A stretch of DNA of 64,000 nt from Gimesia fumaroli (GTDB lineage: Bacteria > Planctomycetota > Planctomycetia > Planctomycetales > Planctomycetaceae). Position 1 is the first letter of the stretch; each line of letters opens with the position of its first letter. A program made the position numbers and the translations under genes. Below the pieces are notes generated by a model that was given only the letters and a program-made list of their open reading frames with translations, did no database searches and was not told where the DNA came from. Shown here one piece after another: positions 37,512 to 46,834 of the stretch. Where the stretch lies: assembly GCF_007754425.1 (NCBI RefSeq), contig NZ_CP037452.1:6365164-6429163 (forward strand), read 5' to 3'.

Positions 37512-38402
37512 ATGTCAAATCAATGGAACAGTGGAATTCACGACCGGAATCTGAAAGAAGAGATCTGCGAAATCGGACGTCGCGTATACAACAAAGGATT
37601 TGCAGCGGCCAACGACGGAAATATCTCGATTCGTGTCGGCGAAAACGAAGTCCTCTGCTCACCCACCATGATCTGCAAAGGCTTCATGAAACCCGAAGAC
37701 ATCTGTGCCGTTGACCTCGACGGAAACCAGATTGCCGGTACCCGTAAACGAACCAGTGAAATCCTCTTGCACCTGGCGATCATGAAAGAACGCCCCGATG
37801 TCAAAGCCGTCGTTCACTGTCACCCGCCGCATGCAACCGCCTTCGCTGTTGCCCGCGAGCCGATTCCACAGTGCGTACTGCCCGAAGTCGAAGTCTTCAT
37901 GGGTGAAGTTCCCATGGCGCCTTACGAAACACCGGGCGGACAGAAATTCGCTGACACCGTGGTACCGTTCCTCAAAGGGGGCACGAACACCATCATCCTG
38001 ACCGGACACGGCACCGTCACCTTCGGTAAATCTCTGGAAGACGCTTACTGGAAAACGGAAATTCTGGATGCGTACTGTAAAATCCTGTTGTTGTCCAAGC
38101 AACTCGGACGCGTCAGTTACTTCACGGAAACAGAAACCCGTGAACTGCTTGACCTCAAGAAGAAACTCGGTTTCGATGATCCCCGCTTCCACGTGGAAGA
38201 CTGTGATTTGTGTGGCAACAGCGCCTTCCGTGATGGTTACAAAGAAGGAATTCCGCAGCAGAAATCATTTGAACCTGCTCCCAGCTACCCGGGATACCTG
38301 CAGAAGCCATCGACCGAAGCCACTCCGACTTCAAACGGCGGTAACTCTGAGCAGTTGGTCAAAGCGATCACCGAACAGGTCATGTCAGCACTGGGTAAAT
38401 AA
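37512..38402 (+). CDS. class II aldolase (fuculose/rhamnulose phosphate type), microcompartment cargo
   Basis: A 296-residue enzyme. It has the class II aldolase/adducin zinc site VHCHPPHATAF (His-x-His), a third His in LTGHGTVTFG, and a Glu in PEVEVFMGEV. After the catalytic domain an extension with CDLCGNSAF, a Pro/Thr/Ser-rich linker and a C-terminal helix (SEQLVKAITEQVMSALGK) is the encapsulation peptide. It would cleave a deoxyketose-1-phosphate to dihydroxyacetone phosphate and lactaldehyde. No sugar isomerase or kinase is in the window, so fucose versus rhamnose is not settled by this locus. Confidence 0.92.
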   Translation: MSNQWNSGIHDRNLKEEICEIGRRVYNKGFAAANDGNISIRVGENEVLCSPTMICKGFMKPEDICAVDLDGNQIAGTRKRTSEILLHLAIMKERPDVKAVVHCHPPHATAFAVAREPIPQCVLPEVEVFMGEVPMAPYETPGGQKFADTVVPFLKGGTNTIILTGHGTVTFGKSLEDAYWKTEILDAYCKILLLSKQLGRVSYFTETETRELLDLKKKLGFDDPRFHVEDCDLCGNSAFRDGYKEGIPQQKSFEPAPSYPGYLQKPSTEATPTSNGGNSEQLVKAITEQVMSALGK

Positions 38403-38464
38403 TTCTTCTCAGCTGAATATTTTCACAAACACACATTACATCATCATATAGAAAAGATTTGATT

Positions 38465-39391
38465 ATGAATGTCAGTATTATCGGCGGTGGCGGACTCGTA
38501 GGTTCCTGTGCCGCCTTCGCATTACAGGCCGGAGGCATCGTCCGGGAAATCGCTCTGGTGGACGTCAATCAGGATCTGGTGGAAGGCCAGGCCCTCGACT
38601 TGTTGCACGGCAGCTCTTTAACCGCCGACCAGAAAATTTACGCCGGCGGAACCGAACTGGTCAAAGACAGCGACGTGATCGTGATCACTGCCGGTCTGCG
38701 ACGCAAACCCGATGAAAGCCGCCTGGATTTGATCAACCGCAATGTTGAATTGTTCAAAGGCATTCTGGCAGACGTCAAACGCGTTGGTACAAAACCAGGA
38801 GCGATTGTCTTCGTCGTCTCCAATCCGGTCGATGTATTGACTTATCTGGCGATGAAAGAACTCGGACTCCCACCACAACAGGTGATTGGTCTCGGTACTG
38901 TCCTGGATACGACTCGTCTTCGCAGCATGCTGGCGGCCCGTCTGGATGTGCCACCGACTCAAGTTTCGACTCTGATTCTCGGTGAGCACGGAGACAGCAT
39001 GGTTCCTATCTGGTCTGCAGCTCAAATCGGCGGTCTGCCGCTGGACAAATTCCCCGGCGCCAATCCGTCTCTGATTGCGGAAGTCGAAAAGAAAACCCGT
39101 GGCAGCGGAGCCGAAGTCATCAAGAAAAAAGGGGGAGCCGGTTTCGCGGTTGGTGTCAGCATTGCTGATGTCGTGCACTGTATCGCCCTGGACCAGCGTC
39201 GAATCCTGCCTGTTTCTTCACTCCAGAATGGGGCCTTCGGTCTGCGGGATGTCTGCATCTCCGTACCCACCGTCATGGGTCGCTCCGGTGTGATGCAGCA
39301 TCTGGAGATCGAACTCTGGCCGAAAGAACAAATGGCGTTGACTCAGTCAGGCAAAGTCCTTCGGGAAACCGTCGATAAAGTCCTCGGCTGA
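38465..39391 (+). CDS. lactate/malate-type dehydrogenase of the microcompartment operon
   Basis: A 308-residue enzyme from ATG 38465, two codons after a TTG. NAD-binding loop SIIGGGGLVGSCAAF, catalytic LGEHGDSMVP (His-Gly-Asp), and substrate loop GLRRKPDESRLDL. At the specificity position it has Arg before KP, the malate/oxaloacetate-type residue rather than the lactate-type Gln. No encapsulation helix is visible at either end. It may re-oxidise NADH produced in the compartment or act on an alpha-keto acid; its substrate is not fixed by sequence. Confidence 0.88.
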   Translation: MNVSIIGGGGLVGSCAAFALQAGGIVREIALVDVNQDLVEGQALDLLHGSSLTADQKIYAGGTELVKDSDVIVITAGLRRKPDESRLDLINRNVELFKGILADVKRVGTKPGAIVFVVSNPVDVLTYLAMKELGLPPQQVIGLGTVLDTTRLRSMLAARLDVPPTQVSTLILGEHGDSMVPIWSAAQIGGLPLDKFPGANPSLIAEVEKKTRGSGAEVIKKKGGAGFAVGVSIADVVHCIALDQRRILPVSSLQNGAFGLRDVCISVPTVMGRSGVMQHLEIELWPKEQMALTQSGKVLRETVDKVLG

Positions 39392-39466
39392 TCTCAATCG
39401 GTCTGCAGTCGATAATTTTTAATTGCGTTCAGCTTCTATTGCGTTTTGTTTTGAAATGATTGTCTG

Positions 39467-40684
39467 ATGGAAAAATCACTTGATCGAAAAATTCAATCGA
39501 TCCACGCTGATCCCAGCGGCTCGAAAGAGTTTATCATCGCCGATGCCAAGGATGCGGATATGGCCTTCGGCATTGGCGCTCCCGGCCTGTCGCCTGAGCG
39601 GCACGACCAGGAACTCAAATACAAAACGCTGGCTGAATACCGACAACAGATCCGTGAAGTCATCCAGCAGGAAGTGGTCGACATCGTTTTGATGTCCGCC
39701 AGTACCAGCGAAAAACTGACGATTGAAGAACGCCTGTTCGACAATTCGCCGATTACCCCCGCCGCTCGCGCCAACGATACGACCGACGTACATGTGCCTC
39801 GCGGCGGAAAGATTCATATCCCGGCGGCGAAGCCGTTTCGCTCGGCCAGCCTGGATCATATTCAATGCGGACATCTCGACTGCAAACCGGAAGAACGGGC
39901 CTACGGCGCTGACCTCGGCCTGTATTCGGTGACGTTCAATAATAATCTCGAAGATGATCTCGAAACCTTAGAACGCTATAAAGAATTCCGCGAAGAAGCC
40001 GAACGTAAAAAGTTCCGTCACTTCCTGGAAATTTTTGATCCCAACACCAGCAACGCTGTCGCCTCCGACGTCGCTCCCGGATTCATTAACGACCTGATCG
40101 CCCGGACTTTGGCCGGCGTCACTTCAGCCGGACGGCCTACGTTTCTGAAGATGGTTTATCATGGACCTCGGGCCATGGAAGAACTCGTCGCCTACGATCC
40201 GCATTTGATCGTCGGCATTCTGGGTGGTTCCGCGGGAACGACTCTCGATGCCTTCCAGTTAATCTATGATGCAAAAAAATATGGTGCCCGCGTGGCGCTG
40301 TTCGGTCGCAAGATCAATCAGGCCGAGCACCAGCTGGCGTTCATCCAATTCCTGCGGTTTCTGGTCGAAGACAAAATCCAACCGGTCGAAGCCGTCCAAG
40401 CCTATCACGGCGTACTGCAGGAACTGGGGATCAAACCGCATCGCGAACTGGAAGTCGATCTGACTTATCAAACCGCCGTAATGAGCTATGGCGGCGAAGA
40501 TGGGAAAACATTCAGCTTCCCCACAAAGAAAGCAAACGGGAAACCGGCAGCGAAATCATCCGGCAAAACAACTTCGTCTCAGCCCCCAACCAGTGGTAAC
40601 GGGGCTCCCGATTTTGCTTCGATGAATTCGGAACAGCGACTGGCCTACCACCAGAATCGCCTGAACCGCATGTTTGGTGAATAA
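39467..40684 (+). CDS. class I aldolase-like TIM-barrel protein with C-terminal extension
   Basis: A 405-residue protein at the end of the microcompartment run, 75 bases after the dehydrogenase. Residues about 225-285 (FLKMVYHG.. LIVGILGGSAGTTLDAFQLI..YGARVALFGRKIN) closely resemble the lysine Schiff-base and phosphate-binding strands of class I aldolases (FbaB/DeoC/LacD type); Lys228 is the candidate. An unusual 110-residue N-terminus precedes it. A Lys/Ser/Thr/Pro linker (350-378) leads to a last helix (FASMNSEQRLAYHQNRLNRMFGE) that could be a targeting tail. Family not named with certainty. Confidence 0.72.
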   Translation: MEKSLDRKIQSIHADPSGSKEFIIADAKDADMAFGIGAPGLSPERHDQELKYKTLAEYRQQIREVIQQEVVDIVLMSASTSEKLTIEERLFDNSPITPAARANDTTDVHVPRGGKIHIPAAKPFRSASLDHIQCGHLDCKPEERAYGADLGLYSVTFNNNLEDDLETLERYKEFREEAERKKFRHFLEIFDPNTSNAVASDVAPGFINDLIARTLAGVTSAGRPTFLKMVYHGPRAMEELVAYDPHLIVGILGGSAGTTLDAFQLIYDAKKYGARVALFGRKINQAEHQLAFIQFLRFLVEDKIQPVEAVQAYHGVLQELGIKPHRELEVDLTYQTAVMSYGGEDGKTFSFPTKKANGKPAAKSSGKTTSSQPPTSGNGAPDFASMNSEQRLAYHQNRLNRMFGE

Positions 40685-40782
40685 GTTCCGCGTCCTGTGT
40701 GTTGAGACATCAGCTCGGGCGGCTTAGAATACACGTTTGATATTCAATCGCCTTTCAATTTGTCAACACAAGGTCCAGTCGC

Positions 40783-42894
40783 TTGAGCAAGTCCTCAAAG
40801 AAGAGCAAGCAGAAAACCGATTCATCTCAGTCGGAAACGTCTTCCTCGCAAAGTGCTCTCTGGTTTACCGGTCTCATTCTAATCGCCGCGATTGGGCTCA
40901 CCTGGATCTTCTGGGGCGGCCTCTGGTCGGGCGGCGGCTTAATTGGAGGTGACCTTTACACCTACTTCTTTCCGCAAAAATCGTTCTTCGCTGATCGGCT
41001 CCACGCGGGCGAATTTCCGCTCTGGAATTCGAACATCGGGCACGGAGTCCCGCTCGTTGCCGAAAGCCAGACGGGTGCCTTTTATCCGTTCAACTATTTC
41101 GCCTACCGCTTTCTCCCCGTGAACGCCGCTTATAACTTCGTCCAGATCCTGCACTACATCCTGGCGTTTGTGTTTACCGCTATGTATGTCAGGCGACTCG
41201 GCTATTCGCTGATAGCGGGCCTGTTTGCGGGACTTGTTTATACCTATGGCTGGTTTCCTTCGCGAATCTGTCTCGAATGGGCCATTATCGGCGGCGCCTG
41301 GCTGCCACTAACGCTCTGGTGCGTGGAATCGTTTTTTCAGACCCGGCTTTGGCGCTATCCGATTCTGCTCTGCTTCGCACTCGCGATGCAGATTTTGCCC
41401 GGTCATTTTAATCTCGCGTTCATTACACAGCTCATGCTACTGGTCTACATCCCGGCCCGGATCTGGTTCAGCCGCGATGACGCCACCGAACAACTCAAAC
41501 CGCGTCGACGCTCCACAGTGATCCTGTTGCTGCTGGCGTTGATCGCCGCCTATGGTCTTTCAGCCGTACAACTGGGACCAACGTGGGAATTGAAACAGTT
41601 AAGCCAGCGGGCTGAAGTCGGCGAGCGTTCCCACCAGCCCGGCTACGGTCATATTCCTGTCTGGTATCTGTCGCAGGTCGTTGCTCCCTGGGCCTGGTAT
41701 CCGTATGAAGTCAATCTTGATGCTGGCCTGGCCCCCGGTTCTGATGCGACCAATCAGGTGGAAGCCCACCTTTATTTCGGCATCGCGGCCGTGCTGTTGC
41801 TGATTTATGGAACATTCCAAAAGGCCTGGACCGGCGATCGCAGACTCGTGCTTTTAGCAATCATCGGCTTCCTGGCATTGCTCTATACACCCGGCTGGTT
41901 CCTGCCGCTGACGAAACATTTGCCCGGCTTCAGTTTCTTCACGGGGCCGGGGCGTTATGGCATCGTGACCACGTTCGCCATCGCTGTCATCGCCGGTGTC
42001 TGCCTGGAGCGGCTCGTTCAAAACTGGAACAAGACAATTCAACTGGCGGTTGTCTCACTCGTCTGCCTGTTTACGATTGCCGACTTCTGGGTTGTCAGCC
42101 GTTATGTAACGTACGCTGCCATCATCCCCAATCCGCCGATCAATCAGGTCGAAAAGAGTGCCTTAAGAAAAATCGTCAACGAATATGGCAAACCCGTGCG
42201 ACTGTTTGCACCGGGAGCCAACCTGCCTACACTGATCGGCGTGTCATCTACCCCCGTGTATCTGGGCATCGGTCCAGAGCAGTATTTCGATCCCAAGCTG
42301 ACCATGCCCGCGCCGCTGCCATTCAAAGAACCAGCGACTCCCGAACAGATCGAATGGCTCCGCAAAGCCGGCGTCACGCATATCCTCAGCCAGCATAAAC
42401 TGGACCTGAATCGATGGCCCGTCAAACCAGTCTGGAGCGATTTCGATGCGGTGATTAATCCGGCCTGGGGCCGCTTTGATGAACCGCTTTACTTCTACGA
42501 ACTGGAAGGTTCCCGTGGCCGCATCGCCTGGACACATCCGGAAGCCAATCAGTCAGCAACGATTAAAACCTATCGCGCGAATGAAATTGTCATTGAAGCC
42601 GACACGCCAACTGAAGACACTTTGATCCTGACCGACCTGTATTACCCTGGCTGGAAAGTCTATGTGGATGGTCAGCCGGCAGAGGGGGAATTGATCGAGG
42701 GCATGTATCGTGGCGTGAAAGTGCCCGCGGGGAAACACGAAGTGATCTGGACTTATCAATCAGGCTGGTTTTTGATCGGCGGGATTATCAGTTGTGTCAC
42801 GCTGTTAATTATCATGACGACAGCGCACTTCCGATTTTGGAATCCGATTCTCTCGCAGATGAAAAGCCGGACGATGGAAGTAAAGCCGGACTGA
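40783..42894 (+). CDS. YfhO-like large membrane glycosyltransferase-family protein
   Basis: A 703-residue protein starting at TTG 40783 with a Lys/Ser-rich N-terminus. It then has about 11-12 hydrophobic helices, with GDLYTYFFPQKSFFADRL and NSNIGHGVPLVAESQTGAFYPFNY after the first helix, the marks of the YfhO family of GT-C-like membrane proteins. A C-terminal soluble beta-rich domain (about 480-660; YYPGWKVYVDGQPAEGELIEGMYRGVKVPAGKHEV) and a final helix end it. YfhO-type proteins take part in cell-wall or teichoic acid glycosylation in Gram-positive bacteria; the role here is unknown. Possible read-through from the microcompartment operon 98 bases upstream. Confidence 0.88.
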   Translation: MSKSSKKSKQKTDSSQSETSSSQSALWFTGLILIAAIGLTWIFWGGLWSGGGLIGGDLYTYFFPQKSFFADRLHAGEFPLWNSNIGHGVPLVAESQTGAFYPFNYFAYRFLPVNAAYNFVQILHYILAFVFTAMYVRRLGYSLIAGLFAGLVYTYGWFPSRICLEWAIIGGAWLPLTLWCVESFFQTRLWRYPILLCFALAMQILPGHFNLAFITQLMLLVYIPARIWFSRDDATEQLKPRRRSTVILLLLALIAAYGLSAVQLGPTWELKQLSQRAEVGERSHQPGYGHIPVWYLSQVVAPWAWYPYEVNLDAGLAPGSDATNQVEAHLYFGIAAVLLLIYGTFQKAWTGDRRLVLLAIIGFLALLYTPGWFLPLTKHLPGFSFFTGPGRYGIVTTFAIAVIAGVCLERLVQNWNKTIQLAVVSLVCLFTIADFWVVSRYVTYAAIIPNPPINQVEKSALRKIVNEYGKPVRLFAPGANLPTLIGVSSTPVYLGIGPEQYFDPKLTMPAPLPFKEPATPEQIEWLRKAGVTHILSQHKLDLNRWPVKPVWSDFDAVINPAWGRFDEPLYFYELEGSRGRIAWTHPEANQSATIKTYRANEIVIEADTPTEDTLILTDLYYPGWKVYVDGQPAEGELIEGMYRGVKVPAGKHEVIWTYQSGWFLIGGIISCVTLLIIMTTAHFRFWNPILSQMKSRTMEVKPD

Positions 42895-42918
42895 GTTTAG
42901 AAGTAAACTGGATACCGA

Positions 42919-43494
42919 TCAGGTCGAGATAAACTCAATGTGTGATCCAGAGCTGGAGCCTTCGAAGTTATTACTCGAATAATTTTCTTCGTCGTCTTCG
43001 TCTTCAGGATTTTCCAGTTCATCGCTGGAGAGCATTTCGTTGACATTCACATTTTGCCCGCTGTCTGAAATGGCAACCGGAAACTGCTGTGAGATATCAA
43101 CGTCTTTTGTCGGCTTTTTAAAGTGCTGGACCGAAGGTGCTTTGGTAGGAGCATCGTCTCCGCCAGGGGTGTTGTCAGCCGAATCGTTTTTCTGCTTGGA
43201 ATCAGCGCCGATATTTTGCAGGTGATAGGCGACGTTCCCGATCTTCAACTCATCATTCAGCTTCAGCCAGGCCTGCTGATCGATTTGCTTTCCGTTGACG
43301 TAAACCCCGTTCATGCTTCCCAGATCACGGACCACCGGACGGTCATTAACAATCGCCAGGCAGCAATGTTTACGGGATATTTTGGGGCTGTCTGTAATGA
43401 CGATATCGCAATCTGGATGGCGTCCAACTAGAATGATCGCCTTATCAAGCACGATCGGGCGACCTTGATTCACAGGGACTAGACAGACTGCCAT
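42919..43494 (-). CDS. FHA-domain protein
   Basis: A 191-residue protein. Residues about 20-95 form a forkhead-associated domain (ILVGRHPDCDIVITDSPKISRKHCCL..VRDLGSMNGVYVNG), which binds phosphothreonine. The GR, SRKH and NG motifs are intact. The remainder is a low-complexity acidic and Ser-rich tail (NPEDEDDEEN). Likely takes part in Ser/Thr-kinase signalling, abundant in Planctomycetes. The nearest gene on the left is convergent. Confidence 0.93.
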   Translation of the reverse strand: MAVCLVPVNQGRPIVLDKAIILVGRHPDCDIVITDSPKISRKHCCLAIVNDRPVVRDLGSMNGVYVNGKQIDQQAWLKLNDELKIGNVAYHLQNIGADSKQKNDSADNTPGGDDAPTKAPSVQHFKKPTKDVDISQQFPVAISDSGQNVNVNEMLSSDELENPEDEDDEENYSSNNFEGSSSGSHIEFIST

Positions 43495-43894
43495 AGAGGA
43501 CTCCAGTACGAAACGTTAGCAAACTTAATGAAATTTCATTATACGGCTGGCCCTGTAGCAAGTAAAAGAAAAAAGTCAGTGGTCAGAGAAGAGTCAAGGA
43601 AATCCAGAGACAAACCCGCATAGATTACGGGGCTTTAGACTCTATGAATTATCTATAAATATCGGCTACAACAGGATATGCACTCGACCATCACGTTGCA
43701 ATTCCCCCTGGTTTGAGTGAGATAACCCTCTCTCTCGTAACTCACCCCTCGCTATCTTCGGCATGGACACTCTCTCTCATAACCGGTACGATCCGTACAA
43801 ACCGAACTTTAGTACATCCACGAGTTGTTTTGAAGAAGCACTCGCAAGTCTCGGTCCCTTCGCTTTTCATCAGCACTCGAAAGCAAAATCAGAA
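43495..43894. other. intergenic spacer
   Basis: Non-coding between divergent genes. A near-duplicate (CCCTCTCTCTCGTAAC and CACTCTCTCTCATAAC, about 43726-43785) is the only notable structure. An in-frame start at 43763 adds 44 unlikely residues to the next gene. Confidence 0.5.
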
Positions 43895-44395
43895 ATGAAA
43901 CCAGTACTCAGTTCTATCGTGATTATCGCATTTACGGTCATCAGTTTGTATTGCCAGAAGTCTGCCTCTGCAAACGAGCAGGATGAAGCAGATGTGTGTG
44001 CAGCCGCGCAGCAGTTTTACACCGCACTCAATCAGTTGTTTACAGGTGAAGTGGCTTGCATGAAAGAAGTCTGGTCGCACCAGGATGATATCACATTCAT
44101 GGGACCGGACGGCAGCCTTCTGCACGGCTGGAAATCAATCTCAGCCGAATGGGAAAAAACAGCCGCCCTGAAACTAGGCGGTAAAGTTGAGCCTACCGAG
44201 ATGCGAATCATCACCGGAGAAAAACTGGCCATCCTCACGAACTATGAAGTCGGACACAACATCGGGCCGGATGGAAAAGAATTCAAAGTCAAAATCCGCG
44301 CGACAAGTACGTTTCGAAAAGAAAACGGAACATGGAAAATGATCGGCCACCATACTGACCTGCTACCCTTTCTAACAAAGTCATCGTCAAACTAA
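43895..44395 (+). CDS. exported NTF2/SnoaL-like protein
   Basis: A 166-residue protein from ATG 43895; the longer start at 43763 is unlikely because it would bury the signal peptide (VLSSIVIIAFTVISLYCQKSASA, cleavage about residue 23). The mature part has NTF2-like marks: FYTALNQLFTGEVACMKEVWSHQDDITFMGPDG, HGWKSISAEWEKT, GTWKMIGHHTDLLPF. Such cone-shaped domains bind small ligands or act as isomerases. It overlaps the convergent DUF58 gene by four bases. Confidence 0.82.
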   Translation: MKPVLSSIVIIAFTVISLYCQKSASANEQDEADVCAAAQQFYTALNQLFTGEVACMKEVWSHQDDITFMGPDGSLLHGWKSISAEWEKTAALKLGGKVEPTEMRIITGEKLAILTNYEVGHNIGPDGKEFKVKIRATSTFRKENGTWKMIGHHTDLLPFLTKSSSN

Positions 44396-45702
44396 AGCAA
44401 CTGCCGGGCTTTGATGTCTAAATAGCGGCTGATGAGATTCACCGACAGATTTTCCGGCAGCGTGTCCAGCACCAGCAGGCCGGACTTTTGCAGTGATGCG
44501 ATTTGTGTGGTTTGCGTTGCCACAATATCCGCGGCAGCCGCAACCTGAAAAGCTTCACGGTCCGTTTCGGGGATCGCATTCATTCGATTCTGTAACGGCA
44601 CGTTTCGCAAAAATGCCGACAGCACCAGATGCGGCCAGCGCATCATTCGCAGTGAATCGCTGAGATGACTCAAATGCACTTCATCCAAAGCATGCGTCAA
44701 GACGACCACCAGCGAACGCTTGCGATAACGCAGCTGAAGTTGTTCGGACATCAACTGATAATCGGAGGCTTCATAAACCGGCTCCAGATCGTAAACCTGT
44801 CGGATCAGTTTCTGAATCGAACCGGCTCCCCGAATCGGAGGCACCCAGCGTTCAACCTTGCTCGAACAGGCCATCAGCGAAACCGTGTCCCCCTGTCGCA
44901 GCGCGATGTAGCTCAGTAAAATCGCCGCGTTCAAGGCCCGGTCAAAGTGCGTCACGCCTTCCGCTTCGTTGCACATCGAGCGACCACAGTCAATCAGAAT
45001 GATGATGTTCTGATTTTTTTCGACGACGTACTCGCGACTGATTAACTCCTGGTGCCGCGATGTTGCTTTCCAGTCGATGCTGCGAAATTCATCGCCCCGT
45101 CGATACTCGCGCAGTCGATCGAATTCTGTTCCGCGTCCTTTTAAACGCGAGAGCCGAATCCCCGTCTCGGCCAGGCGATTGCGGCGGGCCAGTAGTTCAA
45201 CGCCATGCACGGCTTTGATATCCGGGTAGATGCGCACTTCCTGGTGAATATCCCGCTCGTCATAAACGGTCCACAAACCGAGCCGACTTTTCATCTGTAG
45301 AAAGACCCGGCGAAACCGGTTTTTCCCCCGATGCAACGGCTCCACATGATAAATACTGTAATGATGCTTGTTCGGGATCAGCTTGATATCAAATGGGAGA
45401 TCAGAATAATGACAGGGCAACGGCGGCTCATCATGCACGTGAATCAACAGCGGAACCGGACCACGATTCGTAAACCAGAGTTTGACGCTGTTCGGCGTGC
45501 CGACACTGAGCACTTCATTCACATCGCGGTGCACTTCAATCGCCAGCAGAGAAGGGGTGATGACCAAATCTACCAGCGACAGCAGAAAGACTCCCAGACA
45601 AATCAGGATGCCGATTTGCCCTGCTTCAGCCCAGACGGTTCCCAATGCAAAAGGGACCATCGCGGCTGCGAATAGAAACAGTAATGGGAGTCGCGGCATC
45701 AT
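44392..45702 (-). CDS. DUF58 (von Willebrand A-like) protein, MoxR partner
   Basis: A 436-residue protein with two N-terminal hydrophobic helices (LLFLFAAAMVPFALGTVW; LICLGVFLLSLVDLV). The DUF58 signature RGTEFDRLREYRRGDEFRSIDWKATSRH is followed by a VWA-like segment, IILIDCGRSM. It is translated right after the MoxR gene (stop and start overlap by four bases), the classic MoxR-DUF58 pair. MoxR-type chaperones and these membrane-bound partners are thought to assemble or activate protein complexes; the client here is unknown. Confidence 0.93.
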   Translation of the reverse strand: MMPRLPLLFLFAAAMVPFALGTVWAEAGQIGILICLGVFLLSLVDLVITPSLLAIEVHRDVNEVLSVGTPNSVKLWFTNRGPVPLLIHVHDEPPLPCHYSDLPFDIKLIPNKHHYSIYHVEPLHRGKNRFRRVFLQMKSRLGLWTVYDERDIHQEVRIYPDIKAVHGVELLARRNRLAETGIRLSRLKGRGTEFDRLREYRRGDEFRSIDWKATSRHQELISREYVVEKNQNIIILIDCGRSMCNEAEGVTHFDRALNAAILLSYIALRQGDTVSLMACSSKVERWVPPIRGAGSIQKLIRQVYDLEPVYEASDYQLMSEQLQLRYRKRSLVVVLTHALDEVHLSHLSDSLRMMRWPHLVLSAFLRNVPLQNRMNAIPETDREAFQVAAAADIVATQTTQIASLQKSGLLVLDTLPENLSVNLISRYLDIKARQLL

Positions 45703-46658
45703 TGGCGAGGTGCCTCGACACTTTCCAGAATTTCACGAATCACGTCATCCACATTCATGCCTTCAATCTCGGCTTCAGGATGCAGGCGAATCCGATGGCG
45801 CAGAATCGGCAGCGCCAACTCTTTGACATCATCGGGAACCACAAAGTCACGTCCCTGGCACGCCGCCATCACACGCGAACCAATCAGCAAATTCACACTC
45901 GCACGCGGACTCGCCCCCACCTCAATCGTATGCCAGCTACGAGTCCGCGAAACAATGGATGTGATGTATTGAATGATCGAAGGTTCGACAATGATTTCAG
46001 TGGCCCGTTTTTGAATCTGTAGAATGATCTCTGTATTCAAAACAGACTCCATGCCGAAACTACTCAGATCGCGGTTATCCTTGCCGGCGGCGTACAGCTT
46101 GAGAATTTCGTTTTCCTGATCCTGTGTCGGATAATCGACCATCAACTTGAACATGAACCGGTCCAGCTGCGCTTCCGGCAGGGGATACGTTCCTTCCTGC
46201 TCCAGTGGATTCTGTGTCGCAATCGTCAAAAAGGGACGCTGCAGTGGATAGGTTTTGCCATCAACCGAAACCTGATGTTCCTGCATCGCTTCCAACAGCG
46301 CCGATTGTGTTTTGGCGGGAGCCCGGTTCACTTCATCCGCCAATAACAGATTGGTAAATAAAGGCCCCTGGTTGAACGTGAACGATTTCTCGTGCATGTC
46401 GTACACGGAATGCCCTGTGATATCCGACGGCATCAGGTCGGGTGTAAATTGAATCCGGCGAAACTCGCTCGACAGTACATGGCTGAGCGCATTCACCAAC
46501 AGCGTTTTCCCTAAGCCGGGCACACCTTCGATCAACACATTTCCTTCACAGAATAAAGCGATCAATACTCCTTCTACCAGATCTTCCTGACCCATGAGAA
46601 CTTTTCCCACCTCGGCCAGCGAGCGTTGATAGTAATCTTCGATTTGAGAAACATCCAT
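45699..46658 (-). CDS. MoxR-family AAA ATPase
   Basis: A 319-residue ATPase from ATG 46658; the frame runs on to 46703. Walker A is GVPGLGKT, Walker B LLADEVNRAPA, followed by the sensor region TIATQNPLEQEGTYPLPEAQLDRF typical of MoxR, and a C-terminal lid. Four-base overlap with the DUF58 gene implies coupled translation. Cytoplasmic chaperone-like role by family analogy. Confidence 0.95.
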   Translation of the reverse strand: MDVSQIEDYYQRSLAEVGKVLMGQEDLVEGVLIALFCEGNVLIEGVPGLGKTLLVNALSHVLSSEFRRIQFTPDLMPSDITGHSVYDMHEKSFTFNQGPLFTNLLLADEVNRAPAKTQSALLEAMQEHQVSVDGKTYPLQRPFLTIATQNPLEQEGTYPLPEAQLDRFMFKLMVDYPTQDQENEILKLYAAGKDNRDLSSFGMESVLNTEIILQIQKRATEIIVEPSIIQYITSIVSRTRSWHTIEVGASPRASVNLLIGSRVMAACQGRDFVVPDDVKELALPILRHRIRLHPEAEIEGMNVDDVIREILESVEAPRQ

Positions 46659-46834
46659 GAATGAACCGTAACCCTGACTGTCTAGCTGAAGTATGTAAAT
46701 CAAACACGATTCGGAAATCGTCGATCCGGAACTGATGTTCCCTGAGCCGTTATTCTAAATCCAATCCGGTTCGAATTTCGAGCAACTCAGTCAAGAACTG
46801 ACCGTTTTTTTCAAATTGGCTGATCCCCAACCGG

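Noticed and set aside
43726-43785. near-duplicate CTCTCTC sequence, possible CRISPR or regulatory repeat
   Set aside because: Only two short imperfect copies with no spacer pattern.
43763-43894. longer start for the NTF2-like gene
   Set aside because: It would put 44 residues before a clear signal peptide.
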